Shown here: one piece after another, positions 1 to 8,473 of the stretch
Position numbering within the stretch: the first letter of the stretch is position 1
Layout: every line of letters begins with the position of its first letter
From: Granulosicoccus sp.
Lineage (GTDB): Bacteria > Pseudomonadota > Gammaproteobacteria > Granulosicoccales > Granulosicoccaceae
Assembly (NCBI GenBank): GCA_020627685.1
Contig: JAHDGK010000020.1
Coordinates: forward strand, 5,007-69,006
Reading direction: 5' to 3'
DNA length: 64,000 nucleotides
The notes under the pieces: generated by a model
Database searches by the model: none
Told to the model about the DNA's origin: nothing
The model's input: the letters and a program-made list of their open reading frames with translations, nothing else
Translations under genes and position numbers: made by a program

Positions 1-1481
1 TTCCTAGAAGGCCTGCGTGAACCATGGTCCTGTAAAACGATGGCCGAAGCCTCTTTGCCCTCCTCACTTTTCCTTATGGCGTACACCTGATCTTTTATGT
101 ATTTGCCACGCGCATTAATATCAACAATAGGCTTTGGGTAGTCACCTAAACACGTAGAGTTATATGCTGCGATTTCAGCTGGGCTGAATTCTCGCAGCTC
201 GGGGATCCATTGTTTAACAAACACACAGTTTGGATCCTGATCTGTCAGTTGTTTATGCGGGCTATATACCCGCAAAGTATTAATGCCAACAATACCCGCT
301 TGCATTTGAATCTGAGACAGATGAATACCCGGTTCATAATCCAAAAACACTTGGGCTAAAGGATTGTGAATAGAGCGCCATGATTGGCCTAAGCCAAAAC
401 AGGCGGTCGTCACAGCCATAGCGCGCATACGAAAATTTAAAAAGCCTGTATGCCTAAGACACCTCATGCACGCATCAAGTAGAGGAATACCTGTTTTCCC
501 ATGACTCCAAGCGGCCAGTGTTTCCAAATCGTCGCTGTAGTCTATGTGACGGTATGCTGGGTTTAGCGCCTCAAACTCCATAGCAGGCGCTGATTCAAGA
601 CGCTGTATAAAGTGATCATGCCAATGCAATCTAGATTGAAATGCTCTTACGCTCTTGCGCCACTGTGCCGTGTTAGCGTCTTGTTGGCCCGAGATTTCTG
701 CGAGTCTTTTGTTACTCTCGTGAAATACAGAGCGCAAGCTTATGGTACCCCACGCCAAATGAGGCGACAAACGGGAACCTACCTTAAACGCAGTGTTAGG
801 TGAAGAAATCCCACCCGAATAGCCCAATCCGCGCACCGTTAAAAAGCGCTGACATTCGCGCTGAGCCTGTTTCTCTGACACGGTTTGCAGTAGCGATGTA
901 TCGAGACCACAATGAGTCTTATTGACAGATATAGAATCAATATCTGGCAAGACACGTGATGCACTGGCAGGCTGCCAACTCACAATTGCCTGCGGGGCCG
1001 GGTTGGGCGGTGTTTCGAGCAACCGCTCTTTAAAAATACGCTGTCGATCATCACGCGTATGCAGCTTGCGAATGACTCCATTCTGAAATGATTCATGCCA
1101 ATGAATGTTGTTATTCGAACACCAATTGGCTACGGCTATATCTCGTTGATAAGTGACATCCGCCCCTGTCTCTTGATGACTATATATTGCGTCAAAACCG
1201 TCCTCTGTTAGTAGCTGATCGAATACAGCAACGGCCTCACCTTGAACAATCTGTAATAGTCCACCTCGATCCTCGATTGTCTTGGACAATTCGGCTAACG
1301 CATTCCACTGTGCATGCAAGTGGAAAAACGAAGCATCTGAGGCTTGCAGTACTTCAGGTTCGAATACGAAGAGCGGAAGAACACGTCGACCCTCATCAAT
1401 TGCCCGTAACAGAGCATCGTTATCGGCAAGCCGTAAGTCTCGCTTAATCCACCAGACAACTTTATCGTAGCGGAAACTCAT
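1..1481 (-). CDS. Cryptochrome/photolyase family protein, C-terminus cut by window edge
   Basis: The minus strand is open from an ATG at 1481 to the window edge (about 493 codons), so the C-terminus is missing. The N-terminus reads MSFRYDKVVWWIKRDLRLAD, the typical start of the photolyase antenna domain (WxKRDLR), covering about residues 1-130. The FAD-binding helical half follows, with SRLSPHLAWGTIS near residue 240 and a GIPLLDACMR...NFRMRAM segment further on, both hallmarks of class I-type photolyases and cryptochromes. Such proteins repair UV pyrimidine dimers or sense blue light; I cannot tell which here. Its ATG overlaps the stop of the upstream DUF2256 gene (TAATG), so the two are probably translationally coupled. 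Confidence 0.93.
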   Translation of the reverse strand, partial: MSFRYDKVVWWIKRDLRLADNDALLRAIDEGRRVLPLFVFEPEVLQASDASFFHLHAQWNALAELSKTIEDRGGLLQIVQGEAVAVFDQLLTEDGFDAIYSHQETGADVTYQRDIAVANWCSNNNIHWHESFQNGVIRKLHTRDDRQRIFKERLLETPPNPAPQAIVSWQPASASRVLPDIDSISVNKTHCGLDTSLLQTVSEKQAQRECQRFLTVRGLGYSGGISSPNTAFKVGSRLSPHLAWGTISLRSVFHESNKRLAEISGQQDANTAQWRKSVRAFQSRLHWHDHFIQRLESAPAMEFEALNPAYRHIDYSDDLETLAAWSHGKTGIPLLDACMRCLRHTGFLNFRMRAMAVTTACFGLGQSWRSIHNPLAQVFLDYEPGIHLSQIQMQAGIVGINTLRVYSPHKQLTDQDPNCVFVKQWIPELREFSPAEIAAYNSTCLGDYPKPIVDINARGKYIKDQVYAIRKSEEGKEASAIVLQDHGSRRPSR

Positions 1482-1651
1482 TAAGCTGATTTCTCTTTAG
1501 GTGCATTCCGACGGCACCTCTCTGAACAGTATTTCACCGATTCCCAGACGCCTCTAGCCCGCCACTTTTTTCGATTACTAAACGTTTTCTCGCAGACGGG
1601 ACAAAGCTTGATATCAGATGCCGCGATCGATTTTTTTCCACTGCCACCCAC
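1481..1651 (-). CDS. DUF2256 zinc-ribbon-like small protein (56 aa)
   Basis: A 56-residue protein on the minus strand in a frame with no ATG. The GTG start at 1651 is chosen because AGGAG (1661-1665) lies 9 bases upstream and a TGA closes the frame further back. It has four cysteines in the pattern CPVC...KYCSERC (residues 17, 20, 42, 46) around RKKWRARGVWESVKYC, which matches DUF2256, a short family often found next to photolyase genes. The cysteines probably bind zinc. Its TAA overlaps the photolyase ATG by one base, indicating an operon. Function is unknown; the gene neighbourhood suggests a role linked to the photolyase. Confidence 0.85.
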   Translation of the reverse strand: MGGSGKKSIAASDIKLCPVCEKTFSNRKKWRARGVWESVKYCSERCRRNAPKEKSA

Positions 1652-1756
1652 AGCAGCAATCTCCTTTGTTGCGCATTTTCGGGAAAACCGGTTTCAGATG
1701 GGACTGTATACGCGGATCGGCATGATCTGTATCGATTTTTAGCCATAAACCGCACA

Positions 1757-1863
1757 AATTATCGTAACGATAGCCGAACCCACAGGGTTTGAACGAAAAC
1801 GTTCGAGGATCCGGAATCAGCCAAGCAAGAAAATGATCAAGTTAACTTGAATTATCGTACGAT
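1757..1863. promoter_or_regulatory. Palindrome-rich divergent control region between the two photolyase-family units
   Basis: The 217-base gap holds four inverted repeats: TATCGT-A-ACGATA (1760-1772), GAACG-AAAA-CGTTC (1791-1804), the perfect palindrome TCAAGTTAACTTGA (1837-1850) and ATCGTACGAT (1854-1863). The first and last sit in near-identical 19-base contexts (1757-1775 and 1850-1868), differing by one inserted base and a shift. Repeated dyads between divergent photolyase genes suggest a shared operator, perhaps for a light- or stress-responsive regulator. No regulator gene is visible in the window, so this is inference. Confidence 0.5.
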
Positions 1864-1868
1864 TAGCT

Positions 1869-3362
1869 ATGAAAACTGCAGGCATCATATTTCCCCATCA
1901 GCTGTTTGAAGACCATCCGGTCCTCGCAGAGAACCCTGATGAAATTTTTCTGATCGAAGATTCCCTTTTCTTCGGAGATAAGCAGTACCCGGCAAATTTC
2001 CACAAGCAAAAGCTTGCCTATCATCGCTCAACCATTCAGCACTTCGCGTTAATGCTGGAAGAGCAAGCACTGTCGGTCTCGATAGAATCTTGGACACAAC
2101 CAGAATCCACATTGCCGAAACTGTTTAAACGTCTGGCAAAGCAAAAGTTCAAACGTGTTGTTTGCTGCGATGTCGTTGACTACTCACTGAACAAACGAAT
2201 TACTCGTGAAGCAAAAAATGCAAAGCTAAACCTCGATACATTGATCTCCCCCGGTTTTTACAACACAACGGAGGAAAACATTGAATGGCGTTCTAAACGA
2301 AAAAAGTGGGCGATGGTTGATTTCTATCGCTGGCAAAGAACACGAACAGACATCTTGATGGAAAAAGATAAGCCAGTTGGAGGTCAATGGAGTTTTGATG
2401 AGGATAACCGCAAAAAATTCCCTAAGAAGAACCTGGCTCAAATACCCACATTACCCATAGTTTCTCAAACAGAAATCACCCAAGCGGCTGTTGAAAGTGT
2501 TAACGCTCAGTTTGAAGACAATCCGGGTAAGCTCGAGGCCATCCAATATCCAGTCACGCACAAAGAGGCTGCAGAATGGCTAACACAGTTTTGCGTTGAA
2601 AGACTAGAGCTGTTCGGGCCGTATGAAGATGCCATTGTCGAGGACCAGAACTCTCTGTATCACAGTGTGCTCACTCCCATGTTAAATGTTGGTTTGCTAA
2701 CACCGCTGCAAGTCGTAGAGGCTGCTCTAAAAGCCTGCGACAGTCAGCAAGTTCCAATCAACAGTATCGAGGGGTTCATTCGACAAGTACTAGGTTGGAG
2801 AGAATTTATGCGAGCTTCCTATGAAGACATTGGTGTGCAAATGCGCATTAACAATCATTGGGAGCATGATCGGAACATGCCCCAAGCATTTTACGATGCA
2901 AGCACTGGCATCCTACCCGTCGACAATGCCATCGAGCGCCTTCTAGATACTGGCTACTGTCACCATATAGAGCGCCTGATGGTACTGGGAGGTTTCATGT
3001 TCCTGTGTGAAATCAAACCGGATGACGTTTATACCTGGTTTATGGAAATGTTTATCGACAGCTATGATTGGGTAATGGTGCCCAACGCCTATGCCATGAG
3101 TCAAAACGCGGATGGAGGTCTAATTACAACAAAGCCCTATTTTTCGGGCTCCAATTACATCATTAAAATGAGCCATTACAAAAAAGGAGAATGGTCCGAA
3201 ATTTGGGATGCACTTTTCTGGCGCTGGATTCTTAAAAACCAGGAAAAACTTGCCGGGAATTTCCGTTGGGCGATGATGTGTAAAAACGCTGACAGGATGA
3301 GTGAGGAGAAAAAAAACCATCACCTGGAGACAGCAGAGACTTACCTAAGCAGCCTGAAGTAA
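1869..3362 (+). CDS. Photolyase/cryptochrome of the bacterial (6-4) PhrB-like family, lacking the Fe-S cysteines
   Basis: 497 residues, close to the usual length of the PhrB/CryB (COG3046) family. The N-terminal photolyase-related domain starts MKTAGIIFPHQLFED. The C-terminal FAD half contains IEGFIRQVLGWREFMRA, GYCHHIERLMVLGGF, WVMVPNAYAMSQNADGG and TTKPYFSGSNYI, all family landmarks. In typical members four cysteines bind a [4Fe-4S] cluster. Here the region that normally carries the CxxC and the following Cys reads SHYKKGEWSEIWDALFW, with no cysteine, and the earlier Cys position also appears replaced. The enzyme is therefore probably a cluster-free variant. It may repair (6-4) photoproducts or sense light. 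It is divergent from the other photolyase across a palindromic region. Confidence 0.9.
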   Translation: MKTAGIIFPHQLFEDHPVLAENPDEIFLIEDSLFFGDKQYPANFHKQKLAYHRSTIQHFALMLEEQALSVSIESWTQPESTLPKLFKRLAKQKFKRVVCCDVVDYSLNKRITREAKNAKLNLDTLISPGFYNTTEENIEWRSKRKKWAMVDFYRWQRTRTDILMEKDKPVGGQWSFDEDNRKKFPKKNLAQIPTLPIVSQTEITQAAVESVNAQFEDNPGKLEAIQYPVTHKEAAEWLTQFCVERLELFGPYEDAIVEDQNSLYHSVLTPMLNVGLLTPLQVVEAALKACDSQQVPINSIEGFIRQVLGWREFMRASYEDIGVQMRINNHWEHDRNMPQAFYDASTGILPVDNAIERLLDTGYCHHIERLMVLGGFMFLCEIKPDDVYTWFMEMFIDSYDWVMVPNAYAMSQNADGGLITTKPYFSGSNYIIKMSHYKKGEWSEIWDALFWRWILKNQEKLAGNFRWAMMCKNADRMSEEKKNHHLETAETYLSSLK

Positions 3363-3385
3363 ATCCTGTTGTTTTCAACCTTGCG

Positions 3386-4801
3386 TCAAGGTGTCGGTAC
3401 TTTCGAATCACCAATGTCCCAATACAATCCTGCCATGATTGATAACGCTGAGCGGGTTAGCGTCAGTAAAATATGCTCGTTGGGAGCATGCTGGGAACAG
3501 GCAGCGTAGGAATGCGGAATCCATATAGCTGGCAATCCCAATACATCGGTAAAGAGATCATTACAAATAGACCCTCCCATACCTGGAATAATCGCCGGGG
3601 AAGCTTGCATAGTCCTCTCCATTGAAGATTGAACAAATTGCACCCACGGATGATCCGGCTCAGTTCGCGATGCCGCAAAACCTGCAACCCCATCGGGCAC
3701 TTGTATCGTCACATTATCGAATCCGTGCAAATCTAAATGTTCACGAAGCGCCGGGAGAATTCTACTTTCATCTGTACCTGCAAAAAACCGCAGTTGACAA
3801 TGAGCTCGGGCGCTTGGGGCTATTGCATTAACAGGGTCATCAGGTGTGCCAGATTTCATAGCCAGAATTGAGAAGCTATTCCACGCATATACTTTCGCAG
3901 CAGACGTCAACTCTGCCGGCCCCCAGTCTGAATCAATGTCAGGCGCGCCTTCACCTGCCTCTATGACCAAACCTTCCAATGCTTTTTGAACAGCCACTGG
4001 TGTGGTTGGAGGAAGCCAGTCACGAATTTTTATCTCACCGTTAGACGTTGTAATTGACGCTAAGGCATGGCTTAGAATTATAGCGGGGTCAGCAATTAGG
4101 CCACCCCAGTTGCCTGAATGATGACTACCTTCACGCAGGTTCACGTCTAAGTTGAAATTAAGAGCTCCACGACATCCTAACGTTATAGTGGGAATACTTG
4201 GCGACATCCGTGGTCCATCTGACCCGATAAAGACATCGGCAGAAAATTCTTCTCTATTCGCTTCTATAACTTCCCTCAAGCCCGGAGAGCCTACTTCCTC
4301 CCCCATCTCCATAATAAACTTTGCATTGAATCCAAGCGACCCACGCTCGTTAATCACTGAGCGAAGTGCAGCAATGTTTATTGTGTGCTGAGCTTTGTTA
4401 TCAGCCGTACCGCGACCATAAAGCTTGTCCTGCTCTTTCGAAATTTCCCATGGACCGTTTCCAGTAGTCCAATGCTCGTCCTGTCCCTGTACGACATCAC
4501 CGTGCCCATAGCCCAACACCGTTGAGTAGGCAGTGTCCTCTATCCGAGTGGCAAGGAGAATTGGCCCATAACCGGGTATCGGATTTTCATACTTCATACA
4601 GTGAAATCCGATATCGGCAAACGCAGGAACTATGTTGTCATCTAAATAGTGATGTAGAAGCGTCAGGCTGTCGCCCTTTTTTTGACTCTCCGTTCTAATT
4701 CGTACCCGGGTTTCGAGTTCTGCCTCAAAATGTCCCTCGTCCATATAACGACGTGCACTATTTATGGTCCGTTGCCGATTCTTTTCAGTGCTCATCGTCA
4801 T
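3386..4801 (-). CDS. M20 family metallopeptidase
   Basis: 471 residues with the di-zinc M20 (ArgE/DapE/CPG2/dipeptidase) signature in order: GHGDVV (His100, Asp102), GRGTADNK (bridging Asp134), EMGEEVGSPG (Glu168 as base, Glu169 as ligand) and a late GMGGSICNDLF with a following His. The dimerisation domain lies between. It probably hydrolyses dipeptides or N-acyl amino acids in the cytoplasm; there is no signal peptide. GGAAG lies six bases before the ATG at 4801. It is divergent from a peptide ABC transporter operon, which fits hydrolysis of an imported peptide. The 3' end converges on the upstream photolyase-type gene. Confidence 0.92.
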   Translation of the reverse strand: MTMSTEKNRQRTINSARRYMDEGHFEAELETRVRIRTESQKKGDSLTLLHHYLDDNIVPAFADIGFHCMKYENPIPGYGPILLATRIEDTAYSTVLGYGHGDVVQGQDEHWTTGNGPWEISKEQDKLYGRGTADNKAQHTINIAALRSVINERGSLGFNAKFIMEMGEEVGSPGLREVIEANREEFSADVFIGSDGPRMSPSIPTITLGCRGALNFNLDVNLREGSHHSGNWGGLIADPAIILSHALASITTSNGEIKIRDWLPPTTPVAVQKALEGLVIEAGEGAPDIDSDWGPAELTSAAKVYAWNSFSILAMKSGTPDDPVNAIAPSARAHCQLRFFAGTDESRILPALREHLDLHGFDNVTIQVPDGVAGFAASRTEPDHPWVQFVQSSMERTMQASPAIIPGMGGSICNDLFTDVLGLPAIWIPHSYAACSQHAPNEHILLTLTRSALSIMAGLYWDIGDSKVPTP

Positions 4802-4837
4802 GCCGGTCTTCCAATAGCTCAGCTTGTAAGTATATAT

Positions 4838-4862
4838 TTTCTTAAGAAATATCTGAGATATT
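4838..4862. promoter_or_regulatory. Adjacent palindromes in the M20/dpp divergent promoter region
   Basis: Two dyads lie almost end to end: TTTCTTAAGAAA (4838-4849, perfect) and AATATCTGAGATATT (4848-4862, perfect around a central G). The 142-base gap between the divergent peptidase and binding-protein genes must hold both promoters, so these are plausible operators for a shared regulator. No regulator gene is adjacent. Confidence 0.4.
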
Positions 4863-4943
4863 CAGACAAACACAGACAGCCCGTGACGATACCTGTCAAA
4901 TATGTCAGTATCAGAGGGGAATTACCCATCAAAAGGATACGTT

Positions 4944-6512
4944 ATGAAGTTACGCAAGTTCATTCCATTTTTTGCTGTTGCACTGGCTGCAACAACATCG
5001 CAGGCACTGGCAGAAAACACATTACGTTGGACTAGTCAAGGCGACGCGCTGACACTAGACCCGCATTCGCAGAATGAAGGTCCTACGCTGGCGACCAACG
5101 GCATGATGTACGAGAGTCTAGTGACTCGCGACAGCGCATTAACCTTACAACCTGAATTGGCCGTGTCGTGGGAGCCAATGGACGGAAACATCTGGCGCTT
5201 TAATCTAAGACAAGGTGTGAAATTTCAAGGCGGAGAAGACTTCACCGCTGAAGATGTTGCCTTCAGCATCGAAAGAGCCAAGCATGAAAAATCTGACTTC
5301 AAAGAGCAAATCAAATCTATCGTAGAAGTTAAGATCGTTGATGATCACACCATCGATTTTATTACCGATGCAATCAACCCAATCCTGCCTAACCAGCTTA
5401 CATCTTTTTACATCATGGACAAAGGATGGTCAGAGGCAAACAACATTGTTACTCCTCAAGACTTTGCCGGTGAAGAAGAAACATTCGCTGTTAGAAACAC
5501 AAACGGTACTGGGCCTTTTAAACTTGTCAGTCGAGCGCCCGATGAGTTAACTGTTCTAGAAAAAAATCCTGATTGGTGGGGTGCTGGACAATTCCCTGGC
5601 AACATCGATCGCATCGAATACCGCCCCATCGGAAACGCAGCAACACGTGTAGCCGCTCTATTGTCAAATGAAGTTGATTTCATTCTCGACCCACCTCTTC
5701 AAGATCTAAAGCGCATTGATGCTGCCGATGGTCTTAAAACCCAAACAACACCTCAAATTCGTACCATCTTCTTCGGTATGGACCAAGGTATTGAAGAACT
5801 TCGAACCTCTAATGTAAAAGGTGCCAATCCTTTTGCCGACGTTCGAGTTCGTGAAGCAATGAACCTCGCCATTGACCGCAAAGCTATTCAGCGAGTTGTT
5901 ATGGAAGGCTTGAGTTTCCCAGCTGGCATGATTACCTCTCCTGGAGTTTTAGGTAGTACTCCTGAGCAGGATGCTGAGATTCCATTAGATGTTGCGAAAG
6001 CTCAGGCGCTCATGGCAGATGCAGGCTATGCAGATGGATTTTCAGTCCAGCTCGATTGCCCCAATAACCGCTATATCAACGATGAGAAAATCTGTCAGGC
6101 TGCGGTATCAATGTTGGCGAAAATCGGTATTGATATCAAATTGGATGCCATACCTAAAGCACAGCATTTCCCTAAAATCCAAAAGCGTACATCGGATTTC
6201 TACATGCTTGGCTGGGGTGTACCTACTCTAGATAGCCACTATGTATTCTCTTACTTACTAGATGCTGAAGGTTCTTGGAATGCCGTTGGTTACAACAACG
6301 AGCTTGTCAACTCCATCACCAAAGGTATTGCATCAGAGACTGACTTGGAAAAACGTACTGCCATGATTGACGAAGCCTGGTCTCAGGTTCGTAAAGACAT
6401 GCCTTACATTCCAATTCACCATCAGGTAATTGCATGGGGAATGGCTGACAATGTAGACACGCCAATGTCTGCAGACGACGCTCTACGTCCACGCTTCATC
6501 ACAATGAAGTAA
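4944..6512 (+). CDS. Peptide-type ABC transporter substrate-binding protein (family 5)
   Basis: The start is ATG 4944, preceded by AAGGA with suitable spacing and followed directly by a signal peptide (MKLRKFIPF...SQALA). An upstream in-frame ATG at 4902 would put 14 polar residues before it. The mature protein begins ENTLRWTSQGDALTLDPHS, a typical SBP_bac_5 (DppA/OppA) start, with the family hallmark GVKFQGGEDFTAEDVAFSIE near residue 90. At 522 residues it has the normal length. It should bind di- or oligopeptides, or a glycoside or similar solute, in the periplasm and feed the two permeases downstream. A strong terminator follows its stop. Confidence 0.93.
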   Translation: MKLRKFIPFFAVALAATTSQALAENTLRWTSQGDALTLDPHSQNEGPTLATNGMMYESLVTRDSALTLQPELAVSWEPMDGNIWRFNLRQGVKFQGGEDFTAEDVAFSIERAKHEKSDFKEQIKSIVEVKIVDDHTIDFITDAINPILPNQLTSFYIMDKGWSEANNIVTPQDFAGEEETFAVRNTNGTGPFKLVSRAPDELTVLEKNPDWWGAGQFPGNIDRIEYRPIGNAATRVAALLSNEVDFILDPPLQDLKRIDAADGLKTQTTPQIRTIFFGMDQGIEELRTSNVKGANPFADVRVREAMNLAIDRKAIQRVVMEGLSFPAGMITSPGVLGSTPEQDAEIPLDVAKAQALMADAGYADGFSVQLDCPNNRYINDEKICQAAVSMLAKIGIDIKLDAIPKAQHFPKIQKRTSDFYMLGWGVPTLDSHYVFSYLLDAEGSWNAVGYNNELVNSITKGIASETDLEKRTAMIDEAWSQVRKDMPYIPIHHQVIAWGMADNVDTPMSADDALRPRFITMK

Positions 6513-6523
6513 TTCCCTAAAAA

Positions 6524-6551
6524 GGGGCAGCATACGCTGCCCCTTTTTTTT
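6524..6551 (+). terminator. Rho-independent terminator after the binding-protein gene
   Basis: A perfect 8-bp stem, GGGGCAGC (6524-6531) and GCTGCCCC (6536-6543), with loop ATAC and eight T residues (6544-6551). It lies 11 bases after the binding-protein stop and ends 20 bases before the permease ATG. It probably attenuates rather than ends the operon, giving more binding protein than membrane parts. Confidence 0.9.
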
Positions 6552-6570
6552 GCATCATAAAACGCTTTTA

Positions 6571-7542
6571 ATGCTTTCTCATATTCTTCGCCGCATAGCC
6601 CAGTCAATATTGGTTATGGCGGCCGTGTCGCTCATATCATTTTCACTGTTCAATTTTGTCGGCGATCCCGTCAACAATATGGTGGGACAGGAAGCCACCC
6701 GCGAAGACCGGGTACGCATCCGTCAGGAACTCGGCCTTGATGACCCCATATTTACTCAATACACGCGCTTCCTAGGAAATGCCATTCAAGGTGACTTCGG
6801 GCTCAGCTATCGAATAAAACGCCCAGTCAGCCTCCTCATAAAAGAAAGACTTCCTGCAACCCTCGAATTAGTTTTCGTCTCAGCGGTGATCGCCTTAGTC
6901 GTTGGCATCGGTGCAGGTGTCTATACGGGCATAAAACGTAACGGATGGTTATCGAAATCCATTCTCTCAACGTCATTAGTCGGAGTCTCTCTGCCCACGT
7001 TTATTATTGGGATAGGTCTAATATACTTATTCGCCGTAACCTTAAGATGGTTGCCCTCTTCGGGACGAGCGGGAGTCGTTGAAATCGGCTGGTGGAAAAC
7101 CAGCTTTCTCACCGTTGACGGTTGGCGCTCTATCATTCTCCCGGCAATCACGCTAAGTCTTTTCCAGCTAACCATGATTCTTCGTTTGGTTCGCGCTGAA
7201 ATGCTTGAAGTCATGCAAGCTGATTACATTAAATTTGCCAGAGCTAGAGGCTTATCAGAACGATCAATAAACTTTGTGCACGCACTTAAAAACACTTTGG
7301 TTCCTGTAATAACCATCATCGGTTTAAACATCGGCGGTTTAATCGCATTTTCAGTTATCACTGAGACGGTCTTTCAATGGCCTGGAACCGGCTTGATGTT
7401 TATTCAGGCGGTCGACTTTGCAGACGTCCCTATTATGGCGGCGTACTTGTGTTTCGTAGCACTGGTGTTTGTCCTAGTAAATCTTGTTGTTGATCTACTC
7501 TATGTAGTCATCGACCCCCGTATTCGTATGGGAGGGCGCTAG
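6571..7542 (+). CDS. DppB-type ABC transporter permease
   Basis: 323 residues, a typical inner-membrane permease with about six transmembrane helices. The N-terminus LSHILRRIAQSILVMAAVSL and the segment ELGLDDPIFTQYTRFLGNAI are conserved in DppB/OppB. The EAA loop that contacts the ATPase reads ARARGLSERSINFVHALKNT. ATG 6571 fits the usual DppB start; an in-frame TTG at 6550 lies inside the terminator T-run and is unlikely. No strong Shine-Dalgarno sequence is visible, so translation may depend on read-through transcripts. Confidence 0.92.
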   Translation: MLSHILRRIAQSILVMAAVSLISFSLFNFVGDPVNNMVGQEATREDRVRIRQELGLDDPIFTQYTRFLGNAIQGDFGLSYRIKRPVSLLIKERLPATLELVFVSAVIALVVGIGAGVYTGIKRNGWLSKSILSTSLVGVSLPTFIIGIGLIYLFAVTLRWLPSSGRAGVVEIGWWKTSFLTVDGWRSIILPAITLSLFQLTMILRLVRAEMLEVMQADYIKFARARGLSERSINFVHALKNTLVPVITIIGLNIGGLIAFSVITETVFQWPGTGLMFIQAVDFADVPIMAAYLCFVALVFVLVNLVVDLLYVVIDPRIRMGGR

Positions 7543-7627
7543 TATCAACACCGATAAGCCCAGAGGGTTCTTCTCCAGAATCGTCGATAACGATATAGCC
7601 TGGTCATTCTTTCACTCGCCAGCAGCA

Positions 7628-8473
7628 ATGATTGCCGCATTCATAACGATTGCGTGTGTACTTGCAACGATGCTGGCGCCATGGATAGCGCCGTTTAATC
7701 CATTTGATCCCACTCAAATATCATTGTGGGATGGGAAATTACCACCTTCATGGATTGAAGGAGGACAAGCCCAGTACATTCTCGGAACCGACAATCAGGG
7801 TAGAGATATGCTTTCTACCATTTTATACGGGGGGCGTTTATCTATTATTGTTGGTATTGCCGCGGTTTGCCTGGGCATGGCTTTAGGCGTGATACTCGGG
7901 GTGATCTCCGGCTACTTTGGTGGAGCTGTCGATGCCATCATCATGCGCATCGCTGATATCCAACTGACTATTCCCGGTATTTTGCTCGCGATATTGATCA
8001 ACGGAATCGGCCGGACGTTATTGCCGTTAGAAATGCGCGAAGACTTCGCTATCTATGTCGTTATATTTGCAATTGGACTGACAGATTGGCCTCAATTTGC
8101 CAGAGTGACGCGTGGTGCGACACTCGTAGAATCTCAAAAAGAGTATGTACAGGCCGCTCGAGTTATCGGACTTCCCCGCTGGCTCATAATTGTTAGACAT
8201 ATTCTCCCTAACGTTATGCGCCCTGTCTTGGTCATAGCAACCATCGGACTTGCACTCGCCATCATCTCGGAAGCAACACTCTCGTTTCTTGGTCAAGGCA
8301 TACCCCCCACTACGCCAAGTTTGGGCACGTTAATTCGCGTTGGAAATGAATATCTTTTCTCAGGCCTGTGGTGGATCACACTGTTTCCAGCCGCTGCACT
8401 TGTCGTGTTGGTATTCGCTGTAAATCTATTAGGCGATTGGATGCGCGACGCCTTAAACCCGAAGCTACGTTAA
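7628..8473 (+). CDS. DppC-type ABC transporter permease (N-terminus probably begins upstream)
   Basis: 281 residues from ATG 7628, with several transmembrane helices, the LGTDNQGRDMLSTILYGGRLS motif typical of DppC/OppC and an EAA loop VQAARVIGLPRWLII. ATG 7628 has no Shine-Dalgarno sequence. The frame stays open upstream to 7508 and encodes DKPRGFFSRIVDNDIAWSFF, which resembles the normal cytoplasmic tail of DppC. That stretch has no ATG, GTG or TTG. ATC at 7544 follows GGAGGG (7531-7536) by seven bases and lies one base after the upstream stop, so it may be the true start. I give the conservative ATG. The stop overlaps the next ATG (TAATG). Confidence 0.9.
   Translation: MIAAFITIACVLATMLAPWIAPFNPFDPTQISLWDGKLPPSWIEGGQAQYILGTDNQGRDMLSTILYGGRLSIIVGIAAVCLGMALGVILGVISGYFGGAVDAIIMRIADIQLTIPGILLAILINGIGRTLLPLEMREDFAIYVVIFAIGLTDWPQFARVTRGATLVESQKEYVQAARVIGLPRWLIIVRHILPNVMRPVLVIATIGLALAIISEATLSFLGQGIPPTTPSLGTLIRVGNEYLFSGLWWITLFPAAALVVLVFAVNLLGDWMRDALNPKLR

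Noticed and set aside
1534-1755. 73-codon minus-strand ORF beginning at ATG 1755
   Set aside because: It overlaps the DUF2256 gene in another frame, lacks its cysteine pattern and covers the palindromic intergenic region. The GTG frame has the ribosome site and the domain.
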